Positions 42,451 through 50,729 of a stretch of DNA of 64,000 bases are shown piece by piece. This DNA comes from an uncultured Winogradskyella sp. Lineage in GTDB: Bacteria > Bacteroidota > Bacteroidia > Flavobacteriales > Flavobacteriaceae. The notes beneath the pieces were generated by a model that saw only the letters and a program-made list of their open reading frames with translations, was not told where the DNA came from and ran no database searches. The stretch lies in the NCBI GenBank assembly GCA_913055905.1, contig CAJXLB010000008.1:1-64000 (forward strand), given 5' to 3'. The number at the start of each line of letters is the position of its first letter. Positions within the stretch are counted from its first letter, which is position 1. A program made the position numbers and the translations under genes.

Positions 42451-43167
42451 ATGAAATCCAAGTTTACGATAATAGTTCCTGTCTTTAACGAATCTGAAAA
42501 TTTGCAGCGTGTAGAAAAGGAATTGTTATCTTATATCAAAGTTGCCACCGTGCCAACGTCAGTATTGTTTGTAAATGATGGCTCCACAGATGAAAGTCAG
42601 CAACTTATTGAAGCCATCTGCAAAAGAAACGAAGCATTTGATTTTATACTTTTTAAAGAAAATAGAGGTCTCAGCGCTGCATTAAAAGCAGGATTTGACC
42701 ATGTACAAAGTGAGCTTACTGGATACATTGATTCTGACTTACAAACGACACCTCAAGATTTCAATGTATTACTTGAACATATAGGGGATTATGATTTAGT
42801 AACTGGCGTAAGAGCCAATAGGAAAGATTCATTTATAAAGAACATGTCCTCTAAAATTGCCAATGGCATCAGACGTGCATTTACCCATGACGGAATGGAT
42901 GACACGGGTTGCCCTCTTAAGGTGATAAAAACTGATGTTGCCAAACGCATACCTATGTTTAAAGGGCTCCATCGCTTTTTACCAGCCATGGTCCTTTTAC
43001 AGCAGGGTAAAATCATACAAGTACCTGTGCAACACTTCCCTAGAATGGCAGGTAAAGCCAAGTTTGGGCTTTGGAATAGACTTTTAGGACCTCTGATAGA
43101 TTGTTTCGCATACTTATGGATGAAAAAGAAATATATCAATTACGAGGTAAAAAAATCGAGCAAATAA
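42451..43167 (+). CDS. Glycosyltransferase family 2, dolichol-phosphate-mannose-synthase-like
   Basis: A 238-residue GT-A enzyme (TIIVPVFNESENLQRVE; VNDGSTDESQQLI; YIDSDLQTTPQDF with the DxD site near residue 95; TGVRANRKDSF). The layout is that of polyprenyl-phosphate sugar synthases (DPM1, ArnC), without the C-terminal membrane helices of the longer members. It should load a sugar onto undecaprenyl phosphate, making the lipid donor for the GT39 enzyme two genes on. First gene of a three-gene unit. Confidence 0.87.
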   Translation: MKSKFTIIVPVFNESENLQRVEKELLSYIKVATVPTSVLFVNDGSTDESQQLIEAICKRNEAFDFILFKENRGLSAALKAGFDHVQSELTGYIDSDLQTTPQDFNVLLEHIGDYDLVTGVRANRKDSFIKNMSSKIANGIRRAFTHDGMDDTGCPLKVIKTDVAKRIPMFKGLHRFLPAMVLLQQGKIIQVPVQHFPRMAGKAKFGLWNRLLGPLIDCFAYLWMKKKYINYEVKKSSK

Positions 43168-43174
43168 TACAGTT

Positions 43175-43798
43175 TTGAAGGATTGGATCATTTATAGTAT
43201 AGGTTTTCTTGCTCAGATTTTGTTTTCATCCAGACTGTTGATCCAATGGGTTACTTCCGAAAAACAACGAAAGGTTATCACGCCCACTACCTTTTGGACC
43301 CTAAGCTTAATTGCATCCTTTCTTTTGTTTATATACGGTTACTTGAGATTGGATTTTGCCATAATGTTTGGGCAGAGTTTAACCTATTTTATTTACATAC
43401 GAAATTTGCAACTTCAAGGACAATGGGAACGCTTCCCTCGAATAATGCGAATCTTACTCCTTGTAATTCCTGTGCTTATTGTTGTATTTTACTACAACAA
43501 CAATAAAATTGATATAGAGCTTTTATTTAAAAATGAAGCCATACCAACATGGCTGTTAATTCTTGGTGTACTTTCCCAAATAACATTTACCCTTAGATTT
43601 ATTTACCAATGGTTACATGCCGAAAAAAATAAAATCTCATCGTTACCAATGGGGTTCTGGGTACTAAGTTTAGTCGGAGCAACAATGATTCTTATTTATG
43701 CCATAATAAGAAAAGATCCCGTGTTGTTCGTAGGTCATTTGTTTGGTCTAGTCATTTATTCCAGAAATGCCTATTTAATTAGACAAGATCATGATTAA
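43175..43798 (+). CDS. Membrane protein with two LAB_N (lipid A biosynthesis N-terminal) domains
   Basis: A 207-residue protein with about six membrane helices. Two halves repeat the same pattern. Residues 1-75 have ILFSSRLLIQWVTSEKQRKV, PTTFWTLSLIASFLLFIYG and GQSLTYFIYIRNLQL. Residues 120-205 have ITFTLRFIYQWLHAEKNKI, LPMGFWVLSLVGATMILIYA and GHLFGLVIYSRNAYLI. Each half is a LAB_N domain, a short family found next to ArnC/ArnT-type enzymes and thought to help move or handle undecaprenyl-phosphate sugars. The start codon is TTG, 7 bp after the GT2 stop. It overlaps the GT39 gene by 8 bp. Confidence 0.83.
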   Translation: MKDWIIYSIGFLAQILFSSRLLIQWVTSEKQRKVITPTTFWTLSLIASFLLFIYGYLRLDFAIMFGQSLTYFIYIRNLQLQGQWERFPRIMRILLLVIPVLIVVFYYNNNKIDIELLFKNEAIPTWLLILGVLSQITFTLRFIYQWLHAEKNKISSLPMGFWVLSLVGATMILIYAIIRKDPVLFVGHLFGLVIYSRNAYLIRQDHD

Positions 43799-45422
43799 AA
43801 CGATTGAAAAATATCCCGTACTTAGTCTTTTGACGTTTGTAATTCTTATGCTTGGGTTTACCATTGATGCGGTGCCAGTAAGCATAATGGAAGCACGAAA
43901 TTTTATTTCCGCTAGGGAAATGATTACCGATAACAATTGGATTTTAACTACCATGAACGGAGAACCAAGATACCAAAAACCTCCGTTACCCACCTGGATT
44001 ACGGCTGCTTTTGGATTTGTTTTCGGAATGAAATCTGTTCTTGCTCTGCGATGGCCAGCCTTATTATGTGTGGCTTTAGTAGGCATAGGTGCCCAAGCCC
44101 TATCTCGGCGATTAGGTTTTACAAAATCCGCTAGCCTTGTCAATGGTTTCATTGCTGTTACTTCTTTTTATGTTATAGCCATAACCATAGAGGCACCATG
44201 GGACATCTACACGCACGGATTTATGTTAATCTCAATAGTTTACCTCTTTAAAATGCTAATGGAAAGGGCCGTTTCCCTTAAAAATAGTGTCTTGTTCGTA
44301 TTTTTTATGGCATGTTCCGTTCTATCAAAAGGACCCATTTCGCTGTACGCGCTTTTTCTTCCCTTTGCTTTTGCCTATGGCTTTACCTATAAATTTAAAG
44401 GTAACCTTGGTTTTTTCTTAAAACTGATTCTTTTACTGGTTACTGGTATTCTCTTTGGTGGTTTTTGGTTTTTGTATGTGAGGTATGCAGACCCAAATAC
44501 CTTTTTGGAAATTGCGTCCAAAGAAACATCGAACTGGAGCAGTTACAACGTTAGACCATTCTATTATTATTGGAGTTTTTTTGCTCAAAGTGGTCTTTGG
44601 TCGGTCTTAGCTATTATAAGCCTAATCTATCCCTATTTAAAACATCGTGTTCATGACAAAAAGGCTTACACCTTTACCTTTTTATGGACCATAATCGCTG
44701 TAGTTCTACTATCTATTATTCCCGAGAAAAAATCACGCTACCTCATGCCAGTGCTCATACCTTTAGCTCTAAATATTGGCTTTTACATGGAATATTTATG
44801 GCGATCGTTTAAAACCATGACCTCTAAAAAAGAACGGTTTCCAGTATATTTTCAATTTGGCCTTGTTGCCGTGTTGGGACTACTATTTTGGATATCAGCA
44901 TTTTTTGTCGAAGGAATCACAGCAGACGGATTTTTATTGAGGTTTGTCTTTATTTCCATTTTGCTTTTCATTATTGGTGTGTTCCTTATTTTAAATTTGA
45001 AAAAACGAAATATTAAAAACACGTTTTACCTCACCGTTGCTTTTATGCTTTGCCTTGGCCTTGTAGGAGTTCCTTTGGTAAAATCCCAAAAACAAAAGGA
45101 TTATAAACCCTTATCTTCCTTAAGCGATGAAGATGTTAAACTCTACACCTTACATTATGTCGCGCCTGAAATGATTTATAATTATGGCAATAAAATTCCT
45201 AGCATAAAAACAGAACAAGGTTTCGCATTTCCAAGTGAAAGTGATTTCAACCTACTTACCATTGGAAATGACACAACAGACCTAGAGGCATTGTCTGAAC
45301 GTTATACGATTGAATATAAAGAGACGTTCGACTTGAACTTTTCTTCAAAAGATGCTAGTAGCTATAAAGGACGCCTAGTAAACCAACTTTACTACCTTAA
45401 GCGGAAACGTAGCGTTGATTAA
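43791..45422 (+). CDS. ArnT-like glycosyltransferase family 39 membrane protein
   Basis: A 543-residue polytopic protein. The first periplasmic loop has VSIMEARNFISAREMI and NGEPRYQKPPLPTWI, the acidic catalytic loop typical of ArnT/PMT-type enzymes. About 11-12 helices follow, then a soluble C-terminal domain of about 90 residues. GT39 enzymes transfer a sugar from polyprenyl phosphate to lipid A, protein or other envelope targets on the periplasmic side. The DPM-like and LAB_N genes just upstream complete the module. No Ara4N synthesis genes are seen, so the sugar is probably not Ara4N. Its 3' end overlaps the convergent PAP2 gene by 26 bp. Confidence 0.88.
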   Translation: MIKTIEKYPVLSLLTFVILMLGFTIDAVPVSIMEARNFISAREMITDNNWILTTMNGEPRYQKPPLPTWITAAFGFVFGMKSVLALRWPALLCVALVGIGAQALSRRLGFTKSASLVNGFIAVTSFYVIAITIEAPWDIYTHGFMLISIVYLFKMLMERAVSLKNSVLFVFFMACSVLSKGPISLYALFLPFAFAYGFTYKFKGNLGFFLKLILLLVTGILFGGFWFLYVRYADPNTFLEIASKETSNWSSYNVRPFYYYWSFFAQSGLWSVLAIISLIYPYLKHRVHDKKAYTFTFLWTIIAVVLLSIIPEKKSRYLMPVLIPLALNIGFYMEYLWRSFKTMTSKKERFPVYFQFGLVAVLGLLFWISAFFVEGITADGFLLRFVFISILLFIIGVFLILNLKKRNIKNTFYLTVAFMLCLGLVGVPLVKSQKQKDYKPLSSLSDEDVKLYTLHYVAPEMIYNYGNKIPSIKTEQGFAFPSESDFNLLTIGNDTTDLEALSERYTIEYKETFDLNFSSKDASSYKGRLVNQLYYLKRKRSVD

Positions 45423-45969
45423 GAAATAGGGTAAGCCTGTAAAACCCATAGCCAGATAAGGCTCCAAAGGTCATTCCGCAGATGACATCGAGTGGGTAAT
45501 GCACACCAATATATATTCTGCTGTATCCCATCGCAGCGGCCCAAACCAATAAGAAGAAAATAAGATTTTTATACTTTTCACGTAAAAGAAGGCCAACAAA
45601 AACGGCAATAGCCATAGAGTTGGAGGCGTGACCAGAGAAAAAACCGAATCGTCCACCACAGCCTTCTTTAACAATGCGCATTATTCCTTGTAAATCTTGC
45701 TCATGGCAAGGTCTAGGACGCTCAAAGCCATATTTAAAAAGATTGGTTATCTGATCGGTAAAAGTGATTAAGGCTATAACCATTAAGATTAATACTAACA
45801 TTTTTTGCTTTCCCAAGTGCTTATAAAGGAGGAATAGCAGCAAAGCATAAAAAGGAATCCAATTAAATTTATGGGTATAAAACATCCAAAAGCCATCCCA
45901 TTGCTCAGAGCCCAAATTATTGAGGAATAGAAATAATTCCGTATCGTAATGTAAGATTTGGTCTAGCAT
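45397..45969 (-). CDS. PAP2-family phosphatase
   Basis: A 190-residue membrane protein with five or six helices. It has the three PAP2 motifs: KYGFERPRP near residue 80, FFSGHASNSMA near residue 115 and GYSRIYIGVHYPLDV near residue 150. The family removes phosphate from undecaprenyl diphosphate, phosphatidic acid or lipid A. In this neighbourhood, undecaprenyl-diphosphate recycling or lipid A 1-/4'-dephosphorylation would fit. It shares 1 bp with the small gene upstream and overlaps the GT39 gene by 26 bp tail to tail. Confidence 0.9.
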   Translation of the reverse strand: MLDQILHYDTELFLFLNNLGSEQWDGFWMFYTHKFNWIPFYALLLFLLYKHLGKQKMLVLILMVIALITFTDQITNLFKYGFERPRPCHEQDLQGIMRIVKEGCGGRFGFFSGHASNSMAIAVFVGLLLREKYKNLIFFLLVWAAAMGYSRIYIGVHYPLDVICGMTFGALSGYGFYRLTLFLNQRYVSA

Positions 45970-46196
45970 TACTCGTCGTATCGGCTTATTTCTCTATCGT
46001 AGAATTCCGTGGCAAGGCGAATACAATTTTCGGCTTCTTCCTGTAGCTCCTTTTGGTCGTTTTCATCAAATTCCTCCAACCATTCCAATTCATCATTTTC
46101 AAGATTGATTATAAACCTTGGGAACTCCGTATGCACGATAAAAATAGCATCTGGAAAGTCGGTATTATCACCAAGAATGAACTTTGGTAAATCCAT
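45969..46196 (-). CDS. Small acidic conserved hypothetical protein
   Basis: A 75-residue protein I do not recognise as a named family. It has an N-terminal beta part (FILGDNTDFPDAIFIVHTEF, then PRFIINLEN) and an acidic helix (DENDQKELQEEAENCIRLAT). No signal peptide or membrane segment. It begins 2 bp after the MATE gene stop and overlaps PAP2 by 1 bp, so it is translated between two membrane proteins, which supports it being real. Confidence 0.68.
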   Translation of the reverse strand: MDLPKFILGDNTDFPDAIFIVHTEFPRFIINLENDELEWLEEFDENDQKELQEEAENCIRLATEFYDREISRYDE

Positions 46197-46198
46197 AG

Positions 46199-47581
46199 TT
46201 ACTGTTTTTGTTGTTGCAAAATTAAACGGTTTGTTAGATAATTAAACCTTACAAACAATAAAATTGCTGCAGCGCTCAATCCTGCCAGTAGGCCTATCCA
46301 AATACCTAAACTCCCATATCGTTCGGCTTTGCCTAGATAGAAACTCAACGGAAACCCAATGACCCAATATGAAATAAAGGTAATTATCGTTGGAATTTTA
46401 ACATCTTGCAAGCCTTTAAGAGCACCCAGAGCGATAACCTGCAAACTATCGCTAATTTGAAAAAGTGCTGCTGCAAGAAGTAAGGTGGCTGCAATTTGAA
46501 CCACTTCCCTACTGTTTGCTAAATCAGCAAGATTATCCAAATCAACATACAATTGTGGTAAAAGCTGATGAAAAGCACCAAACAACAGTGCAAATAAAAT
46601 TGCAAACATGGCGCCCAATAAAAAAATGGATTGTGCTATTCGTTTCAATGCCGCAAAATCCTTTAGTCCTTTTTGATTGCCTACCCTGATCATAGCCGTA
46701 ACACTTAGTCCTGTGGCCACCATAAAGGTCATGGATGCTAAGTTCAATGCAATTTGATTGGCCGCCTGCGCATTTTTACCCAAGATACCACTTAACCAAA
46801 TAGCTGCTGTAAAAATACCGACCTCAAAGAACATTTGCATAGCACTTGGCAAGCCTAAGGCGGTTAATTTTTGTAACGGCTGTTTGTGCAGGCTTCTGAA
46901 TTTGATATTGGTTACATAAGCTTTGGATGAGTTTCGTTGTGAAAGCATCCACCATAGAATGAACAACATTGCAAATCGCGCAATTAAAGTTCCGAGTGCA
47001 GCTCCTATTATTCCTAACTGCGGAAAACCAAACTTTCCAAAAATAAGCGCATAATTCAATATTACATTAAGGATATTAGCCACTAAGGTGGCATACATAG
47101 GATATTTGGTTAGCGATAGGCCATCACTAAATTGTTTAAATGCTTGAAAAATAATCAAAGGCACCATTGAAAGCGCTACCAAATCTAAATAAGGTAACGC
47201 GAGTGCAACCACTTCCTCTGGTTGGTTCATGACGTGCATTAACGGTTTTGAGGCCAACAAGACTAAAAAAAGTAAAAGACCCAATAATGTACAGAGTACG
47301 ACGCCATGCTTAAAGACCGACTTCCCTTTTTCAAAATTATCCTCCGTATCAGCCTCGGCAACGAGAGGTGTTATGGCTGTTGAAAATCCTATACCAATGG
47401 ACATAGCAATAAAAATAAAACTATTGCCCAAGGATACTGCAGCCAATTCAGCAGTGCCAATTTGCCCAACCATAACATTATCTACAAAGCTCACCAAGGT
47501 ATGGCCAAGCATACCTACCATAACAGGAGTGGCCAACCTAAGATTGTATCTAAATTCTTTTGTGTAGGCATGAAAAAGCAT
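46199..47581 (-). CDS. MATE family efflux transporter (NorM-like)
   Basis: A 460-residue protein with twelve predicted helices. The first (LATPVMVGMLGHTLVSFVDN) with MVGQIGTAELAAVSLGNS matches the NorM branch of MATE proteins, and the second half repeats the arrangement (IRVGNQKGLKDF). It exports cationic drugs or metabolites using Na+ or H+. A TACTTTTG box ends only 4 bp before the ATG, so the mRNA may have almost no leader. It heads a run with the 75-aa gene and PAP2. Confidence 0.93.
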   Translation of the reverse strand: MLFHAYTKEFRYNLRLATPVMVGMLGHTLVSFVDNVMVGQIGTAELAAVSLGNSFIFIAMSIGIGFSTAITPLVAEADTEDNFEKGKSVFKHGVVLCTLLGLLLFLVLLASKPLMHVMNQPEEVVALALPYLDLVALSMVPLIIFQAFKQFSDGLSLTKYPMYATLVANILNVILNYALIFGKFGFPQLGIIGAALGTLIARFAMLFILWWMLSQRNSSKAYVTNIKFRSLHKQPLQKLTALGLPSAMQMFFEVGIFTAAIWLSGILGKNAQAANQIALNLASMTFMVATGLSVTAMIRVGNQKGLKDFAALKRIAQSIFLLGAMFAILFALLFGAFHQLLPQLYVDLDNLADLANSREVVQIAATLLLAAALFQISDSLQVIALGALKGLQDVKIPTIITFISYWVIGFPLSFYLGKAERYGSLGIWIGLLAGLSAAAILLFVRFNYLTNRLILQQQKQ

Positions 47582-47585
47582 GCGG

Positions 47586-47593
47586 CAAAAGTA
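47586..47593 (-). promoter_or_regulatory. Candidate -7 box TACTTTTG just before the MATE gene
   Basis: The minus strand reads TACTTTTG, ending 4 bp before the ATG at 47581. If used, transcription would begin close to or at the start codon. No -33 TTTG at normal spacing. Confidence 0.33.
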
Positions 47594-47652
47594 GTGACTA
47601 TAGCCTTATCTTTTGAAGATGAAATAAAAGAATATTGACGATTTATGACAGC

Positions 47653-48597
47653 TTAGAAAAGATTATCAATGTTAGCTTTAGCGTTTTCATACTCATTCAT
47701 CATATCACTAACAATGTCTGCAACAGGTTTTATATCGTTTATCAAGCCTGATATCTGACCAATTTCCAGTTCGCCTTCATTAAGGTCGCCTTCAAACATA
47801 CCACGCTTGGCCCTAGCACGCCCCAATAATTCCTTAAGTTGTTCTGTAGAAGGTGCCGTTTTATAGAGATCTTGAATATCTTGATAAAATTTATTTTTCA
47901 GCAGCCTCACAGGAGCCAACTCCTTTAATGTTAAATGGGTATCACCCTCTTTGGCATTAACAACTGCCTGTTTGAAGGCGAGATGGGATGAAGCTTCTTC
48001 ACTAGCTACAAAACGACTTCCAACCTGAACGCCATCAGCTCCTAGGACCATGCAGGCCAACATCGCTCTACCTGTGGCTATGCCACCAGCAGCTATCAAA
48101 GGAATTTCGAGTTGTTCTTTTACCATGGGAATCAGTGTTAATGTCGTGGTTTCGTCCCTTCCGTTGTGTCCTCCAGCTTCAAAACCTTCGGCAACCACGG
48201 CATCAACACCAGCATCTTGAGCCTTAAGTGCGAACTTTACGCTACTCACGACATGTACAACAGTAATACCTTTTTCTTGAAGCCATCCTGTCCAGGTCTT
48301 TGGGTTTCCTGCCGAGGTAAACACAATTTTAACGCCTTCCTCTACGATGATATCCATGATTTCATCAATATTGGGATAAAGCATAGGAACATTGACACCA
48401 AAAGGTTTATCCGTTGCGGCCTTGCATTTTTTAATATGGTCACGCAATACATCAGGATACATGGAACCTGCGCCAATAAGACCAAGAATACCTGCATTAC
48501 TTGCGGCAGAGGCCAGACGCCAGCCACTATTCCATATCATGCCAGCTTGAATAATAGGATAGTTGATATTAAACAGTGATGTAATTCTATTTTTCAT
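47653..48597 (-). CDS. Nitronate monooxygenase / FabK-like FMN enzyme
   Basis: A 314-residue TIM-barrel flavoprotein. NYPIIQAGMIWNSGWRLASA lies at the start, GFEAGGHNGRDE (with the active-site His of the family) near residue 145, and the FMN-phosphate loop is AAGGIATGRAMLACMVLGADG followed by QVGSRF. Members either oxidise alkyl nitronates or, as FabK, reduce enoyl-ACP with NAD(P)H. The two are hard to separate by sequence. The gene is 62 bp after the mnmA start side of the cluster and shows no functional tie to its neighbours. Confidence 0.86.
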   Translation of the reverse strand: MKNRITSLFNINYPIIQAGMIWNSGWRLASAASNAGILGLIGAGSMYPDVLRDHIKKCKAATDKPFGVNVPMLYPNIDEIMDIIVEEGVKIVFTSAGNPKTWTGWLQEKGITVVHVVSSVKFALKAQDAGVDAVVAEGFEAGGHNGRDETTTLTLIPMVKEQLEIPLIAAGGIATGRAMLACMVLGADGVQVGSRFVASEEASSHLAFKQAVVNAKEGDTHLTLKELAPVRLLKNKFYQDIQDLYKTAPSTEQLKELLGRARAKRGMFEGDLNEGELEIGQISGLINDIKPVADIVSDMMNEYENAKANIDNLF

Positions 48598-48659
48598 ATT
48601 GTTGTATACGCTTTAAAAGATTCGATTAGGTCCGTGACGACGTCAAAACCCTAAAAATA

Positions 48660-49847
48660 CTAAGAAATAACGCCAGAACCTATGAGTTCTTCACCACAAT
48701 ACCAAGCTACAAATTGCCCTTCGGTAATGGCTGTTTGATTTGTTTTAAATTCTACGTACAACCCTGAATCTACTTTATGAAGTGTTGCCTCTTCAAGAGG
48801 TTGTCTATATCTAATTCGGGCATGAACCGCCATGGTCTCTCCCGAAACAAGTTCTAAATCCTCACGTACCCAATGGAGCTCCTCATTACTCACAAATAGC
48901 ACATTACGCAATAAGCCTGGGTGATGTTTTCCTTGACCTGTATAAATCACATTCTCCTCAACATCGGTTTCAATGACAAAAAGTGGTTCTTTTGTACCAC
49001 CTACCGCTAACCCTTTGCGCTGGCCCTTTGTAAAATAGTGCGCTCCCTGATGCTGCCCTACAACCTTACCATCTGAAATGCTGTAGTCAATGGTTTGGGA
49101 TAAATGCATAAGTTCCTCCTGTTTAGAGTTAAATGTCGGGAGAGCCTCATGGTACTTTGAAAAATCTGCACTGATCTCAACAATTGCACCAGATTTTGGT
49201 TGTAGTTGTTGCTGTAGAAATTCTGGCAACCTCACCTTACCTATAAAACACAAGCCTTGGGAATCTTTTTTTTCTGCCGTAACAAGGTTTTGTTGCTTGG
49301 CGATTTCCCTTACCTCAGGCTTGGTTAATTCCCCAACTGGAAATAAGGCCTTAGCCAATTGCTTTTGTGAGAGTTGACATAAAAAATAGGATTGATCTTT
49401 ATTGGTATCAACACCTGCGAGGAGTTGATATATGGTCTTACCGTTTTTAGTTATAGTTCCTTTTCTGCAATAATGTCCCGTTGCTACATAATCCGCTCCA
49501 AGATTCATAGCAATATCCATGAAGACATCAAACTTTATCTCTCTGTTGCAGAGCACATCAGGATTGGGTGTCCTTCCCTTCTCATACTCACTGAACATAT
49601 AATCCACAATACGCTCTTTATATTGCGAACTTAAGTCTACCGTTTGGAAAGGAATACCTAATTTTTCAGCCACCAACATAGCATCATTACTATCGTCTAA
49701 CCATGGACACTCATCGGATATAGTTACAGAATCATCGTGCCAATTTTTCATGAACAACCCAATGACCTCATAGCCCTGCTCTTTCAATAGGTACGCTGCT
49801 ACGCTGGAATCAACACCTCCAGAAAGTCCTACAATAACTCGCTTCAT
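48660..49847 (-). CDS. mnmA: tRNA-specific 2-thiouridylase MnmA
   Basis: A 395-residue enzyme. The PP-loop [15 protein letters not shown] opens the protein. The catalytic Cys of [13 protein letters not shown] (near residue 100) and the second in [16 protein letters not shown] (near residue 200) are in place. It adds sulfur at C2 of the wobble uridine in tRNA-Lys, -Glu and -Gln. The frame extends to 49910, but that start would fall in the terminator of the upstream gene; the ATG at 49847 gives the family N-terminus ([11 protein letters not shown]). Confidence 0.95.
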   Translation of the reverse strand: MKRVIVGLSGGVDSSVAAYLLKEQGYEVIGLFMKNWHDDSVTISDECPWLDDSNDAMLVAEKLGIPFQTVDLSSQYKERIVDYMFSEYEKGRTPNPDVLCNREIKFDVFMDIAMNLGADYVATGHYCRKGTITKNGKTIYQLLAGVDTNKDQSYFLCQLSQKQLAKALFPVGELTKPEVREIAKQQNLVTAEKKDSQGLCFIGKVRLPEFLQQQLQPKSGAIVEISADFSKYHEALPTFNSKQEELMHLSQTIDYSISDGKVVGQHQGAHYFTKGQRKGLAVGGTKEPLFVIETDVEENVIYTGQGKHHPGLLRNVLFVSNEELHWVREDLELVSGETMAVHARIRYRQPLEEATLHKVDSGLYVEFKTNQTAITEGQFVAWYCGEELIGSGVIS

Positions 49848-49885
49848 TAGATATAATTTGAATGACTCTGTCGAAAAATTTTCTG

Positions 49886-49893
49886 CAAATTTA
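49886..49893 (-). promoter_or_regulatory. Candidate -7 box TAAATTTG for mnmA
   Basis: TAAATTTG on the minus strand ends 38 bp before the mnmA ATG and lies directly behind the terminator of the upstream gene, a sensible promoter position. The -33 element is not clear. Confidence 0.4.
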
Positions 49894-49898
49894 CAAAA

Positions 49899-49924
49899 TA
49901 AAAAAGGCAAGTAACTTACTTGCC
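49899..49924 (-). terminator. Rho-independent terminator after the MORN/YwqK-repeat gene
   Basis: On the minus strand GGCAAGTAA (49924-49916) pairs with TTACTTGCC (49914-49906) with a minimal loop and is followed by TTTTTTATTTT. It separates the MORN-repeat gene from mnmA. Confidence 0.78.
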
Positions 49925-49951
49925 TAGCTAATGCTACCTCATCACTACAGT

Positions 49952-50662
49952 CTAATCATAGCGCTTAATGACCTTTTGGTTGGTATGGTCTATTTCCTTC
50001 TTAAGTTTGCCCTTTTCGTAATAGTTCCAAATTCCGAATTTACTGTCATTTTTATAGTGGCCTTCTGAAACCAGCTTACCAAGAGCATTGTAATTTTTGG
50101 TTAGACCGTTTAATTTGCCATGTTTGTATTGGGAAGATTTAAGTAGTGTCCCATCTTTTGCATACCACTTATAGATTCCGTCTAATTCACCATTGACATA
50201 ATATGACTCTTCTGCAAGGCTTCCATTTTCAAAGAAGATAGATTTTTTACCATCTAAAAGACCCTGGGCGTTATAATGCTCAACGGTCATGATTTGGTCG
50301 GAATTTTTATGGTAAAACACCCAGCGACCTATAAAGCGTTTACCATTCATTTTTCCTTGACTGATTATTTTTTTATTGGATGCATAAAAAACAACATCCG
50401 AAATACTATCCGTCTCATTAAACACCTTGATGGCACTCAGTACGCTAATTCCTTTGTTGAGTCTGTAATATTTAAAAGTATCTATTTCCTTTCCATGCTT
50501 AAAGGTGCCTTCATAACGCTTTTGATCTGTCTGGTAATAGTTTTTAGACCAGTAGCCATGCCGTTTACCATTTCTATCCACTTGATTTATGGTGTCTTGG
50601 GCCTGAGACTTTGTTAAAATTATTGTAAATATTAAGACAAAAAATAATTTTTGTTTGATCAT
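49952..50662 (-). CDS. MORN-repeat / YwqK-family protein, secreted
   Basis: A 236-residue protein with a signal peptide ([18 protein letters not shown]) and six or more imperfect repeats of about 23 residues with the MORN-like pattern G-x-W-x-x-Y-x-x-x-G-x-L ([55 protein letters not shown]). Databases label such proteins toxin-antitoxin YwqK family antitoxin, but no toxin gene is adjacent and this one is exported, so the label should not be taken literally. Probably a structural or membrane-proximal beta-hairpin protein. Confidence 0.8.
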   Translation of the reverse strand: MIKQKLFFVLIFTIILTKSQAQDTINQVDRNGKRHGYWSKNYYQTDQKRYEGTFKHGKEIDTFKYYRLNKGISVLSAIKVFNETDSISDVVFYASNKKIISQGKMNGKRFIGRWVFYHKNSDQIMTVEHYNAQGLLDGKKSIFFENGSLAEESYYVNGELDGIYKWYAKDGTLLKSSQYKHGKLNGLTKNYNALGKLVSEGHYKNDSKFGIWNYYEKGKLKKEIDHTNQKVIKRYD

Positions 50663-50666
50663 TGTT

Positions 50667-50674
50667 TAGATTTG
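50667..50674 (+). promoter_or_regulatory. Possible -7 box TAGATTTG for the FAS1 gene
   Basis: An exact TAnnTTTG match 55 bp before the FAS1 ATG, a few bases outside the divergent MORN gene. A TTG lies 13 bp upstream, closer than usual. Confidence 0.25.
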
Positions 50675-50729
50675 CTTAAACAAACATTATAAGGTTTGTG
50701 CAATGTTGAACAATTAAAAACTCAAAAAA

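Noticed and set aside
49952-50662. Toxin-antitoxin system
   Set aside because: MORN/YwqK repeats carry an antitoxin label in databases, but this protein has a signal peptide and there is no partner toxin gene.
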